Shown here: positions 43,013 through 52,587 of the stretch, in pieces
How positions within the stretch are numbered: position 1 is the first letter of the stretch
Layout: the number at the start of each line of letters is the position of its first letter
From: Tectiglobus sp965223355
GTDB taxonomy: Bacteria > Pseudomonadota > Alphaproteobacteria > Rhizobiales > Hyphomicrobiaceae
DNA length: 64,000 nucleotides
Direction: 5' to 3'
NCBI GenBank assembly: GCA_965223355.1
Contig: CBDCWE010000003.1
Coordinates: 4,340,001 to 4,404,000 of the forward strand
Made by a program: the position numbers and the translations under genes
The notes under the pieces: generated by a model
The model's input: only the letters and a program-made list of their open reading frames with translations
Told to the model about the DNA's origin: nothing
The model's database searches: none

Positions 43013-45049
43013 ATGGCCCGATCTGAGCGACAACCTCCGCAGCGCGATCTGTTCGCCAGACTACAGGATGCCATGACCCGAAAGCCCGCGGCACGTGCGC
43101 GTAAAACCATGGACGCCTCCGATGACTATACCGCTGCCGACATCGAGGTGCTCGAAGGCCTTGAACCGGTGCGCCGCCGACCCGGCATGTACATTGGCGG
43201 CACCGATGAAAAGGCGCTCCATCACCTGTTTGCCGAGGTTATCGACAACGCCATGGACGAAGCCGTCGCCGGTCACGCGACCTGGATCGACGTCCGTCTC
43301 GATGCCGACGGCACGCTCACCGTTGCCGACAACGGCCGCGGAATTCCGGTCGACCCGCATCCGAAGTACAAGACCAAGTCCGCCCTCGAAGTGATCATGA
43401 CGATGCTGCATGCCGGCGGTAAATTCGACGGCAAGGCCTACAACACATCCGGCGGTTTGCACGGCGTGGGGGTCTCCGTCGTCAATGCACTGTCGGAATT
43501 CCTCGAGGTCGAGGTCGCGCGCGGCCAGCAGCTCTACCGCATGGTTTTCAGTCAAGGCGTCCCCGACGGCGGACTGCACAAGCTCGGTTCCATCATGAAC
43601 CGGCGCGGCACCAAGGTGAGCTTCCGCCCGGATCCGGCGATCTTCGGCCACAACGACAGGTTCAAGCCGGCCCGCCTGTTTAAGATGGCACGGTCCAAGG
43701 CCTATCTGTTCGGTGGTGTCGAAATTCGCTGGTCCTGTGCGCCGGAACTGATCTCGGACGACACCCCGGCCGACGCGATCTTCCACTTTCCCGGCGGCCT
43801 TAGCGACTATCTCGAGGCGACCATCGCAGGCCAGACGATGGTCACCAAAACGCTGTTCACCGGACGCGTCGAGAAAGACGGCGGCCACGGCACGGTCGAG
43901 TGGGCCGTCGGCTGGGTTGTCAGCCACGACGGTTTTGTCAGTTCCTACTGCAACACCATTCCGACGCCCGACGGCGGCACTCACGAACTGGGTCTGCGCT
44001 CGGCCCTGATGCGCGGTCTCAAGGCCTATGGCGAGTTGGTTGGCAACAAGAAGGCCGGCCAGATCACCGGCGACGACGTCATCGCCACCGCCGCGGCGAT
44101 GCTCTCTGTCTTCATCCGCGAGCCGGAGTTCCAGGGCCAGACCAAAGACAAACTCGCCACCCAGGAAGCCGGCCGCATTGTTGAAACAACAATCCGCGAT
44201 GCCTTCGATCATTGGCTCGCCGATTCCCCGCAACAGGCCAACAAGCTGCTCGAATGGGCCATCGAACAAGCCGAAGATCGCCTGCGCCGACGCCGCGAGC
44301 GCGACATTTCCCGCCAGACCGCAACCCGCAAGTTGCGCTTGCCCGGCAAACTTGTCGACTGCTCCTCGAACTCCAAGATCGGCACCGAGATATTCATTGT
44401 TGAGGGCGACTCAGCGGGCGGCTCGGCCAAACAAGCGCGTGACCCGAAAACCCAAGCGGTCTTGCCACTGCGCGGCAAGATCCTGAATGTCGCCAACGCC
44501 TCCTCCCAGAAGCTCAGCCAGAACCAGATGCTGTCCGATCTGATCCAGTCGCTCGGCTGTGGTATTGGCAAGCATTTCCGGCTCGACGACCTGCGCTACG
44601 AGCGCGTTATCATCATGACGGATGCGGACGTCGATGGCGCTCATATCGCGTCGTTGCTGATCACCTTTTTCTATCAGGAGATGCCGGAACTGATCGCCGA
44701 GGGCCATCTCCATATCGCGGTTCCGCCGCTGTTCAAACTAACCCAGGGCAGCAAGACGCTCTATGCCCGCGATGACGACGAGCGCCGGACATTGCTCGAA
44801 TCCGGTGCCTTCAAAGCCACTCAGAAGGTCGACATCAGCCGCTTCAAGGGCCTCGGTGAAATGAACGCCTCACAGCTGAAGGAAACCGCCATGAACCCGC
44901 AAAAGCGGACCATGCTGCGAGTCGAAATCGGGGCTGGTGAGCGCAGTGAGATCGGCAGCGCTATCAACGCCTTGATGGGTTCCAAGCCGGAGGCGCGATT
45001 TCGTTTCATTCAAGACCGGGCGGCGTTTGCGAAAGATCTCGATATCTAG
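43013..45049 (+). CDS. parE: DNA topoisomerase IV subunit B
   Basis: ATPase and TOPRIM subunit of topoisomerase IV, which decatenates daughter chromosomes. 678 residues with the GHKL ATP site (EVIDNAMDEAVAGHA near 76, DNGRGIPVD near 104, GGLHGVGVSVVNALSEF), transducer domain, TOPRIM (FIVEGDSAGGSAKQARD near 463) and MTDADVDGAHIASLL near 539. ParE rather than GyrB by length and by the C-terminus (FIQDRAAFAKDLDI). Its TAG stop is the first CTAG of an F2 element, which follows with no gap. parC is not in the window. Confidence 0.96.
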   Translation: MARSERQPPQRDLFARLQDAMTRKPAARARKTMDASDDYTAADIEVLEGLEPVRRRPGMYIGGTDEKALHHLFAEVIDNAMDEAVAGHATWIDVRLDADGTLTVADNGRGIPVDPHPKYKTKSALEVIMTMLHAGGKFDGKAYNTSGGLHGVGVSVVNALSEFLEVEVARGQQLYRMVFSQGVPDGGLHKLGSIMNRRGTKVSFRPDPAIFGHNDRFKPARLFKMARSKAYLFGGVEIRWSCAPELISDDTPADAIFHFPGGLSDYLEATIAGQTMVTKTLFTGRVEKDGGHGTVEWAVGWVVSHDGFVSSYCNTIPTPDGGTHELGLRSALMRGLKAYGELVGNKKAGQITGDDVIATAAAMLSVFIREPEFQGQTKDKLATQEAGRIVETTIRDAFDHWLADSPQQANKLLEWAIEQAEDRLRRRRERDISRQTATRKLRLPGKLVDCSSNSKIGTEIFIVEGDSAGGSAKQARDPKTQAVLPLRGKILNVANASSQKLSQNQMLSDLIQSLGCGIGKHFRLDDLRYERVIIMTDADVDGAHIASLLITFFYQEMPELIAEGHLHIAVPPLFKLTQGSKTLYARDDDERRTLLESGAFKATQKVDISRFKGLGEMNASQLKETAMNPQKRTMLRVEIGAGERSEIGSAINALMGSKPEARFRFIQDRAAFAKDLDI

Positions 45050-45184
45050 ATCATCGTGCTTTAAGTTGGAACCGCTATTGCGGTTCCAACTTAAAGCACA
45101 AAGATGATCGCCACTTTAGAGGCGAGCAACTTTCTGCCTTTATTCGGGATCGTTCCGATTCCGAATAAAGGCAGGTTGCTCTAG
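45046..45184 (+). repeat. F2 element, complete, overlapping the parE stop
   Basis: CTAG at 45046-45049 contains the parE stop codon; hairpin A with AAA bulge, spacer, hairpin B with TTT bulge, then CTAG at 45181-45184. F1 copy 4 begins directly after it, in the opposite orientation to F1 copies 1-3. Confidence 0.92.
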
Positions 45185-45345
45185 TGGTCTCAGGTTTCCA
45201 AAGGGCAGTGCCCTTTGGCGGGATCGTTAAGGGTGGAGCCCTTAACATATCGCCGCCAAGCGGCGATCCTTAAGGGGCTTTCAGCCCCTCAAACACCCCG
45301 ACCAAGGGATGATCCCCTGGACCCCGGACTCATTCAGAGGTTGCC
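45185..45345 (-). repeat. F1 five-hairpin repeat, copy 4, inverted
   Basis: Read on the minus strand it has the same five hairpins and the same CAACCTCTGAATGAGTCC end as copy 3. Several changes lie in loops (CGCCGC-TTG-GCGGCG), and GCCCCTT replaces GCCCCTC, which still allows a G-U pair on the minus-strand RNA. Confidence 0.87.
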
Positions 45346-45390
45346 AGGACCGGAGCGGCCTCAGATCTCACATTCAAATCGGTCAGGCGC

Positions 45391-46407
45391 TCAGTTCCCT
45401 AGCCGGGTAATGCGCGCTGCGGCCTTGGCCTCGCCCAGTTCGGCGGCGCGCCGATACCAAGTCAAAGCCTGTTGCGCATCGCCCGGCAGGCCGACAATGC
45501 CGAGGTTCGACAGCTCATTGGGATCGAATGTTGCAGCCAAGGCCAGTGCCGCGGGGCCAAGGCCGAGGTCGGTCGCGCGGCGATAGAACCGGCGTGCAGC
45601 GCTGACATTGCCGCGCAGGAGGAACTGATGGCCGCGGCGCAGGTAATGGCGGGCTCGGATGATCGCCAGTGTCGATTGATCGGCTTTGTTCGCACGACGA
45701 TCGGCGTTGACTGGCGCCGTTTCAGCAGATTTGCGTACCGCCGCTGCCGCACTACCCACCGCCAGGTTTGTCGTCGCCGACATCAGATCAGTGCCGCGTC
45801 TGCGTGTGTCACTGTCGCGTTTCTGGGTGCGGCTGACGCGGCGCGGCGGCGTTGGCGCTTGCAACCCGCCAACCAACTTGATCGTCCGTTCGGCATGAAC
45901 AGTGCCGTCCAGTGACACGAGCACGATGTTGACGCTTGCCTGCGATGGTGCGCTCCTTGGATAGCGGATGCGCAATCGGTCCAAGCGCTCGAGCGGGATC
46001 GCCCAATGACCTGTGGAGACGCGATAGCCTTCGGTCAGTTTGGTGCCGGCCGGCAGGTTCTTGATGCGCAGAAAACTATGCTTGGGTGTATTGTTGCGCG
46101 CATCGTACTGAATTGGAAACGGACTCGTGGTGTCGGGCAGAACCAGGATCTGATCGGCGATGATCAGTTGCGGTTTGTCTTGGCCGCGCGCGGTTGACTG
46201 GATCGCGAGGACAACCACTATCACTGCACCAAATGCCAATAAACAATGCCCCCACTCGACACCGCCGGACCTTAAATTGGCGCCGCCTTGGCGCGGCGAA
46301 TTTGGTCTAAGATCAACGGTGCCGGGCGCCGGAGCGGGCCGGCATGGCGGGTCCGCCTGGGGCGGAGATGGTTTGACGCGGGCACGCAACATTGCTGGTA
46401 ATTGCAT
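45391..46407 (-). CDS. Membrane-anchored protein with Sel1-like C-terminus
   Basis: 338 residues: a Pro/Arg-rich N-terminus, a hydrophobic segment near 53-68 (CLLAFGAVIVVVLAI), an extracytoplasmic-looking beta-rich middle (VLPDTTSPFPIQYDARN, IPLERLDRLRIRYP), a low-complexity linker and a helical C-terminal 100 residues with Sel1/TPR spacing (ARRFYRRATDLGLGPAALAL, ALTWYRRAAELGEAKAAARI). Sel1 repeats mediate protein contacts. Function is unknown. The start is uncertain, as the first 50 residues lack features. Confidence 0.65.
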   Translation of the reverse strand: MQLPAMLRARVKPSPPQADPPCRPAPAPGTVDLRPNSPRQGGANLRSGGVEWGHCLLAFGAVIVVVLAIQSTARGQDKPQLIIADQILVLPDTTSPFPIQYDARNNTPKHSFLRIKNLPAGTKLTEGYRVSTGHWAIPLERLDRLRIRYPRSAPSQASVNIVLVSLDGTVHAERTIKLVGGLQAPTPPRRVSRTQKRDSDTRRRGTDLMSATTNLAVGSAAAAVRKSAETAPVNADRRANKADQSTLAIIRARHYLRRGHQFLLRGNVSAARRFYRRATDLGLGPAALALAATFDPNELSNLGIVGLPGDAQQALTWYRRAAELGEAKAAARITRLGN

Positions 46408-46458
46408 TCCGTCTGTGGTTGAGCGCAGCGCCGGCTTCGCAGATACGCATGCGCAGGT

Positions 46459-47637
46459 TTAGGGGTTGGCGGGGCGGCGTTGAACCCATTTGAGGAACTG
46501 GTGGAACAGCTTTTCTTGCTCTGCGGGACTGTTGGGGGCGGCTCTTGCCGCCTGTTGGCGGGCCAGTCCTTTGTCGATCTTGACGTCGGAATTTTCGATC
46601 TCGACACCGGTGGTTTGCAGGCGGCCGCGTGATGCGTTGCGATTGAGCCATTCCTGCGCCGGTTCGAAGCGCAACATGCCTCTGACCGTGGCGGCCAGAT
46701 TTACGTTCTTCCACTTCGGCTGGCGCGGCGGCTTATGGAACTCATTGATCCGCTCGAAGAACGTCTCGATGAACCGAGCGACGCGCTGATAGCGCTCGGT
46801 CGTCTTCGTGTTCCAGTTGTAGACGCCGAGAATGGTTTGGGCTGCGACCGTGTTGATGCTTTGGCCGGCGGGGATGAGCTCGGGATAGTCCTTATGCGTG
46901 AGGAGGCCTGGATAGAAATCCTGCTCGAGCTCATCCGTATAGGGTACGGCGAGAAACTTAAAGCCTGAGTTCTTGCCGATCGCGCGCAGCGATCGCAACG
47001 GTTTGGCGCAGGTACAGGTGGTGGCATCAAGCTTGCCCTGGCGCATCAGTTCGAAAGCTTCTTCCTGTCCGACGTTGACCTCCTCGACGTTTATGCCCAG
47101 AGCCTGGAAGATCAGGCGCATCGAGATTTGCGTGCTGCTGCCCATGATCGAAAAGTTGACCCGCTTGCCGGCAAGGTCACGGACGTCCGCGATGGTGTCC
47201 TTAGCGAGGACGTGCAGTTCGTCGGAAAACAGCGTCGTGATGTAGGCGATCCGTCGTTCGATGTTCGGTCCAACTTCGCCCGTCCTCTGGAAGTGCCTGA
47301 TGACGTGCGGATGCATGATGCCCATGTCGATGCCTTTCATATAGAGGACATCCTTGACATTTTGAGCACCACCTTTGCCGACAATCGGCATGACGCGAAC
47401 GTTGCTCGTGCGTTCGAGAACGGCGGCAATGTCGTGGGCGGTGTAGAGAAATGAACCGTCGGGCCTGCCGGATACAAGCGTGACGACGTTGCGATTGGCA
47501 GCATCACGCATCTTGGTGTACTGGCTGACGGGCGGCGAACTCATGCGGGTCGCCGGTGCCGGCGGTTGGGCGTTGGCGAGCGCTGAGAGAAAGCTCGTCA
47601 AAGTGATCGTGGCCAACAGCAATAGCAGGCGGTACAC
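46459..47637 (-). CDS. TAXI family TRAP-type solute-binding protein
   Basis: About 392 residues. A hydrophobic signal peptide (YRLLLLLATITLTSFLSALA) follows the GTG start at 47637, which has GAGGAGAG about 8 nt upstream; the longer frame to 47745 is rejected. The mature part fits the TAXI family (IMGSSTQISMRLIFQALGI, GKLDATTCTCAKPLRSL, VPYTDELEQDFYPGLLTHKDYPELIP by position). TAXI proteins normally feed a fused DctQM permease; none is in the window. Divergent from a DctP-type binding protein gene. Confidence 0.82.
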   Translation of the reverse strand: MYRLLLLLATITLTSFLSALANAQPPAPATRMSSPPVSQYTKMRDAANRNVVTLVSGRPDGSFLYTAHDIAAVLERTSNVRVMPIVGKGGAQNVKDVLYMKGIDMGIMHPHVIRHFQRTGEVGPNIERRIAYITTLFSDELHVLAKDTIADVRDLAGKRVNFSIMGSSTQISMRLIFQALGINVEEVNVGQEEAFELMRQGKLDATTCTCAKPLRSLRAIGKNSGFKFLAVPYTDELEQDFYPGLLTHKDYPELIPAGQSINTVAAQTILGVYNWNTKTTERYQRVARFIETFFERINEFHKPPRQPKWKNVNLAATVRGMLRFEPAQEWLNRNASRGRLQTTGVEIENSDVKIDKGLARQQAARAAPNSPAEQEKLFHQFLKWVQRRPANP

Positions 47638-47745
47638 CACAACTCTCTCCTCAACCCTCAAACCCCGTGCCGGCGGCTGGCGAACGCGCCAAACGGCATT
47701 GAGACTGCCCGCTTCACACACCCTGTTGCGCCATCTGTTTGCCAT

Positions 47746-48051
47746 ATTCCTCCCGAACCCGACAAACTTTAAGACAACATCCTGACAATTTGAGAACGCC
47801 CAGAATGCGGAAATTTAATGGCCGTCCGCAATTTGTCTGTTTTCTGAGGTTCCGGGCTTGGCCGGCGCGGCGCGGTGGTTTTTGGCGGATCACCTGATTT
47901 GCGGTGTCGGCCCGATTTGGGTCGGACAGAGAATAAATCTGGCGGGTGAACTGGTTTTCGCCACGATCGTACGTGATCTGGCTGACGCGAGCAAATCTGG
48001 GATCTTGCGCGGTGCGCCGACGCGGCTGTGTTGCGTGACGAGAGGTGAGTG
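47746..48051. other. Divergent intergenic region of the two binding-protein genes
   Basis: About 300-400 bases containing the promoters for both TRAP-type genes. Locally AT-rich around 47760-47845. No clear dyad or gene seen. Confidence 0.4.
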
Positions 48052-49137
48052 ATGGATCGGCGTCGTTTCATGACAGCGGCCGGGATGCTGTCGGCAGGTG
48101 TTGCAACGGGCGGACTGTCCGCACCGGCGTTGGCTGTCGGCGCCCGGGAAATTCGGCTGGTGACGACCTGGCCGCGCGGGTTTCCCGGCCTTGGCACCGG
48201 AGCCCAGCGCCTGGCCGACACGATTACGCGGGCCTCCGGCGGGCGATGGTCGGTCCGGTTGTTTGCGGCCGGGGAAATGGTGTCCGCGTTCGAGGCGTTT
48301 GATGCCGTCGCTCGTGGCGATGCGCAAATGTACCACGCCGCCGACTACTACTGGCAAAGCAAGCACCCGGCCTACAATTTTTTCACGTCTGTGCCGCTCG
48401 GTATGACCGCCCTTGAATTCGATGCCTGGATTCGTTTCGGCGGCGGTCAGGCGCTGTGGGATGAACTCTCGGCTCAATTCGGCATCAAGCCGTTGCTCGC
48501 CGGGAATACCGGCGTGCAGATGGGCGGTTGGTTCAAGACACCGATCCGGTCCATCGCTGATCTCAAGCAGCTCAAAATGCGGATTCCCGGTCTTGGCGGC
48601 GAGGTCGTGCGGCGGCTCGGCGGCCATGCCATCGTCATGCCGGGCGGCGAAATTCCGGACGCGTTGGCGAGCGGCAAAATCAATGCGGCCGAGTGGGTCG
48701 GGCCCTATAACGATCAGGCGTTCGGCCTGCACAAATATCTGAAACACTACATGTTCCCGGGTTTCCAGGAACCCGGTACCGGCGTTTGCCTCGGCGTCAA
48801 TCGCGGCTTTTGGGAATCGCTGGATGACAGCGATCGAACGATAATCGAGATGGCCGCCGCAGCGGAAAATAATATCATGCTGGCTGAGTACAATGCCAAC
48901 AATGGCAATGCGTTAGCCGAACTGCAGGGCAATGAAGGCGTAAAGCTGCATATCTATCCGCAGGTTGTGTGGCAGGAAATCGCAAAGATCTCGCGCGAAG
49001 TCGTCGAAGAGGTCGGCGGAACAGATGAACTCGGCAAGCGGATTTTGAGCAGCTTTAAACGGTTCGGCGAACGCGTATCCGAGTGGCAGAGGGTGTCGAA
49101 CATCAGTTATGCCGCCTACCGTGCGATCACGCGGTAG
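48052..49137 (+). CDS. TRAP transporter substrate-binding protein, DctP family
   Basis: 361 residues. The N-terminus MDRRRFMTAAGMLSAGVATG is a Tat signal (RRRFM) with cleavage after ALA near 30. The mature protein has the DctP layout: LVTTWPRGFPGLGTGAQRLAD, the mid-domain KQLKMRIPGLGGEVVRRLGG with the ligand-binding Arg, and AAEWVGPYNDQAFGLHK. It resembles the lactate/alpha-keto acid binding subgroup that dimerises. The ATG at 48052 has AGAGG 6 nt upstream. No DctQ/DctM genes nearby; the Tat route suggests folding before export. Confidence 0.88.
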   Translation: MDRRRFMTAAGMLSAGVATGGLSAPALAVGAREIRLVTTWPRGFPGLGTGAQRLADTITRASGGRWSVRLFAAGEMVSAFEAFDAVARGDAQMYHAADYYWQSKHPAYNFFTSVPLGMTALEFDAWIRFGGGQALWDELSAQFGIKPLLAGNTGVQMGGWFKTPIRSIADLKQLKMRIPGLGGEVVRRLGGHAIVMPGGEIPDALASGKINAAEWVGPYNDQAFGLHKYLKHYMFPGFQEPGTGVCLGVNRGFWESLDDSDRTIIEMAAAAENNIMLAEYNANNGNALAELQGNEGVKLHIYPQVVWQEIAKISREVVEEVGGTDELGKRILSSFKRFGERVSEWQRVSNISYAAYRAITR

Positions 49138-49577
49138 CACGGCCGGGTTATGTCCGCTGTTCAAGCGGGACCGTATCGCCGGCCCCGGCCGCCGGCGCGC
49201 CCGCGCAGCGGATCGTGCTTGCGGTGGGCCGGACAAGTGGTCTGGTAGAGGCGGGCTGGTAGAGGCGGTTTGGTATAAGTGTTTCCGGTGCCGCCAGGTC
49301 GGCCCTATGGCGGGCTGATCGGGCGTTGAGCCGTTACGGCCAGCGACCGGTTTTCGCCGGTGGAGAATTTGCCTGCAACGCGTATTGACGGGTTGCGTTG
49401 CAGCGGTGGATTGCCTAGATCCCTGGGCTTGGCCGGCGTCGTTGGTGGCGACGTCTCCAACATCGCCTTGGACCAACACCGCCTTGGACCGCCCGCACCG
49501 CGTTGCCGCCGGCGGCAACGGTGCTGGCCATCTGACATCTTACCTGCTTGGTATGCAGCGAGTGAGAGGATTGCATT
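49138..49577. other. Intergenic region upstream of thrS
   Basis: About 440 bases without a convincing gene. It contains a two-unit tandem repeat CTGGTAGAGGCGGG/CTGGTAGAGGCGGT at 49242-49269 and then TTGGTATAAGTG, which could be part of a promoter. No threonyl-tRNA-like leader structure was found. Confidence 0.45.
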
Positions 49578-51533
49578 TTGGACTCGATATCCGTGACATT
49601 TCCCGACGGTGCGCAGCGCTCCTACAAGGCCGGAATCTCCGGCGCGGAGCTTGCTGCATCAATCTCCAAGTCGCTGGCCAAAAAGGCCGTCGCCATGACG
49701 GTGGACGGCGAACTTGCCGACCTCGCCGAAACCATCGAACACGATGCCGAAATCAAGATCCTGACGCGGGACGATGATGAGGCGCTCGAACTGATCCGCC
49801 ACGATTGTGCACATGTTCTGGCCGAGGCGGTGCAGGAATTGTTTCCAGGCACCCAGGTCACGATCGGACCGGTGATCGAGAACGGCTTCTATTATGACTT
49901 CGCACGCGACGAACCGTTCCATCCCGACGATTTCGCGGCGATTGAGGCCAAGATGGCCGAGATCATCAAGCGCAATGCGCCGTTCACCAAGGAGGTCTGG
50001 AGCCGGGACGAGGCCAAGCGCTACTTTGCCGACAAGGGTGAGAGTTACAAAGTCGAGCTCGTCGATGCCATTGCCGCCGGCGAGGACGTCAAGATCTATC
50101 GGCAAGGCCAGTGGAGCGATCTGTGCCGCGGTCCGCACATGACATCGACGGGCCATGTCGGATCGGCGTTCAAGCTGATGAAGCTGGCGGGCGCTTACTG
50201 GCGCGGCGATTCCAACAATCCGATGCTGCAGCGGATCTACGGCACCGCCTGGGCCAGCGACAAGGCGCTCAAAGCTCACTTGCACCAGTTAGCGGAGGCG
50301 GAAAAGCGCGACCACCGCAAGCTCGGACGCGAGATGGATTTGTTCCATTTCCAGGAGGAGGGCCCGGGCGTCGTGTTCTGGCATCCGAAGGGCTGGGAAC
50401 TGTTCCAGCGTCTGACCAACTACATGCGTCGGCGCCAGAATGATGCCGGCTATAGGGAGGTTAGTGCGCCGCAAATCCTCGATCGCGCGCTCTGGGAGGC
50501 GTCGGGTCATTGGGAGTGGTATCGCGAGAACATGTTCACTACCGAGACGGAGGATCAGCGCCAGTTCGCGATCAAACCGATGAACTGCCCGGGCCACGTG
50601 CAAATCTTCAAACACGGTTTGCGGTCCTATCGCGAGCTCCCCTACCGGATCAGTGAGTTTGGCTGTGTGCACCGTTACGAGCCGTCCGGGGCGCTGCACG
50701 GGCTGATGCGCGTGCGCGGCTTTACGCAGGATGATGCGCACGTCTTTTGCACCGAAGATCAGCTCGAGGAGGAGTGCCTCGCGATCAACGAGCTAATCCT
50801 GTCCGTCTACCGTGATTTCGGCTTTGAGGAATTTGTCGTCAAACTGTCGACCCGGCCGGACAAGCGGGTCGGTTCCGATGCCCAGTGGGACAAGGCCGAG
50901 AGCGTGATGGGCGATGTGCTCAAGCGCATCGAAGCCGAGGCGGACGGCAAGATCCGGGCCGCGATCAACCTCGGCGAAGGGGCCTTTTACGGGCCGAAGT
51001 TCGAATACATCCTGCGCGATGCGATCGGGCGGGAATGGCAGTGCGGCACCAATCAGGTCGATTTCAACCTGCCCGAGCGGTTCGATGCCTTCTACATCGA
51101 CGCGGCCGGCAACAAGCAGCGCCCAGTCATGCTGCACCGCGCCATTCTGGGCTCGATGGAGCGCTTCCTCGGGGTGTTGATCGAGAGTTATGCCGGCCAT
51201 TTCCCGCTGTGGATGGCACCAGTGCAGGCGATGGTTTGCACAATCATTTCGGAGGCGGACGATTATGCCGAAGAGGTGCGCGCGGCCTGTACCGGCGCCG
51301 GTCTCACCGTTGCGGTCGATGTGCGCAACGAGAAGATCAACTACAAGGTGCGTGAACATTCATTGAGCAAGGTGCCGGTGTTGTTGGTCGTCGGCAAGCG
51401 CGAAGCCGACGAGCGCACGGTTTCAATTCGTCGCCTCGGCAGCCACAAGCAATCGGTCGTCGGTCTCGATGAGGCGGTGGCGATGCTGGCACAAGAAGCT
51501 GTTGCACCAGACTTGCGGCGTGCGGCAGAATAA
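49578..51533 (+). CDS. thrS: Threonine--tRNA ligase
   Basis: 651 residues. Domains in order: TGS (about 1-65), editing domain with HDCAH near 74-78 and CRGPH near 183, class II catalytic core with the zinc ligands in MNCPGHVQIF (Cys about 334) and HRAILGSMERFLGVLIE, and the anticodon-binding domain (about 550-645). It starts with TTG at 49578 preceded by GAGAGGA 7 nt upstream. The acyltransferase gene follows after 12 nt and may be co-transcribed. Confidence 0.97.
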   Translation: MDSISVTFPDGAQRSYKAGISGAELAASISKSLAKKAVAMTVDGELADLAETIEHDAEIKILTRDDDEALELIRHDCAHVLAEAVQELFPGTQVTIGPVIENGFYYDFARDEPFHPDDFAAIEAKMAEIIKRNAPFTKEVWSRDEAKRYFADKGESYKVELVDAIAAGEDVKIYRQGQWSDLCRGPHMTSTGHVGSAFKLMKLAGAYWRGDSNNPMLQRIYGTAWASDKALKAHLHQLAEAEKRDHRKLGREMDLFHFQEEGPGVVFWHPKGWELFQRLTNYMRRRQNDAGYREVSAPQILDRALWEASGHWEWYRENMFTTETEDQRQFAIKPMNCPGHVQIFKHGLRSYRELPYRISEFGCVHRYEPSGALHGLMRVRGFTQDDAHVFCTEDQLEEECLAINELILSVYRDFGFEEFVVKLSTRPDKRVGSDAQWDKAESVMGDVLKRIEAEADGKIRAAINLGEGAFYGPKFEYILRDAIGREWQCGTNQVDFNLPERFDAFYIDAAGNKQRPVMLHRAILGSMERFLGVLIESYAGHFPLWMAPVQAMVCTIISEADDYAEEVRAACTGAGLTVAVDVRNEKINYKVREHSLSKVPVLLVVGKREADERTVSIRRLGSHKQSVVGLDEAVAMLAQEAVAPDLRRAAE

Positions 51534-51545
51534 TAACGTAGGTAT

Positions 51546-52436
51546 TTGGACGGCTTCGCAAATGGGATGAGGTTTCCAGAGCTCACGTATGCTGCTGACG
51601 ATGATCCGGCCGTCAAGCGTTTGATCATTCAATCGATTGAGCGCATGGCGGGGCGCGATTACTTTGTGCCGCTCTATGAAATCTGGCGCCGCGAGTACGT
51701 TGGCACCGACAAGCCGGTGATGCGCCCGGTGCTCGATCTCATTCGTGTCGACCTGGCTGTCAGGTCGGGCAGCTGGCCGCCGAAGCTTGATCCGAAGTCG
51801 CCGGTCATCATTGTCGCCAACCATCCGTTCGGCATTCTCGATGGCTTTGGCGCCTTGTCGTTGGCGGAGGAGCTTGGCCGGCCGTTCCGCGTACTGCTTC
51901 ACAAGGATCTAACGAAGGTTCCCGAAATCAGGCCCTACGCGCTGCCGATTAACTTTGCCGATACCCGAGATGGGCAGGCGATGAATATCGCGACGCGCAA
52001 ACAAGCGCTGCAGTTGCTGGCGCACGGCCATACCGTCGTGGTGTTTCCGTCGGGCGGCGTTGCAACGTCGCCAACGATGTTCGGTCGCGCGGTTGACCTG
52101 CCTTGGAAAGCCTTTACCGGGCGGATGATCCTGTCATCAAAGGCGCAGGTCCTGCCACTCTACTTCGAAGGCCAATGCTCGCCGTTGTTCCATCTGATCA
52201 GCAAGTTCAGTCTGACTATGCGATTGTCGCTGATGATCAGGGAGTTCCGCAACCGCGTTGGTAAACCGCTCGATGTGCATATCGGCGATGTCATACCGTT
52301 CGCGGAGCTGCAGGCGGTCGGCGACCGCAGGGCCTTGATGGATTTCCTTTATCACCGGGTGCATGCGATGTCCGATATGCCGGTCGCCGCCGCGCGCCAA
52401 CGGGTCGAACAGCTGCCGATTTGGCTCAGGGTATAG
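51546..52436 (+). CDS. Lysophospholipid acyltransferase family protein
   Basis: About 296 residues of the PlsC-like/hemolysin-type acyltransferases, which move an acyl chain onto a lyso-lipid at the membrane face. The catalytic region is ANHPFGILDG near 96-105, in the HPxGxxDG form seen in this subgroup, and FPSGGVATSP near 170-180 corresponds to the second conserved block. Start is either TTG 51546 or ATG 51567; neither has a good RBS. It is close behind thrS. The lipid substrate, for example ornithine lipid precursor or lysophosphatidate, cannot be decided. Confidence 0.8.
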   Translation: MDGFANGMRFPELTYAADDDPAVKRLIIQSIERMAGRDYFVPLYEIWRREYVGTDKPVMRPVLDLIRVDLAVRSGSWPPKLDPKSPVIIVANHPFGILDGFGALSLAEELGRPFRVLLHKDLTKVPEIRPYALPINFADTRDGQAMNIATRKQALQLLAHGHTVVVFPSGGVATSPTMFGRAVDLPWKAFTGRMILSSKAQVLPLYFEGQCSPLFHLISKFSLTMRLSLMIREFRNRVGKPLDVHIGDVIPFAELQAVGDRRALMDFLYHRVHAMSDMPVAAARQRVEQLPIWLRV

Positions 52437-52587
52437 TTTCGGCGCCGCGCGATCGTGTCTCAAAGTTAACCGGAATCATCGCGTTGCGCGGCCCGCCCGC
52501 CCAACGCCATGAGGTTGTGGATGGTGGCATGGCAGGATGGCGGCGGCCGGCGGCCGGGACTGTGCCGCCGCCTTAAGCGCCGGTGTT

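Noticed and set aside
29280..45345. CRISPR array
   Set aside because: F1 and F2 copies are kilobases apart and there are no regularly spaced short repeats with unique spacers, and no cas genes.
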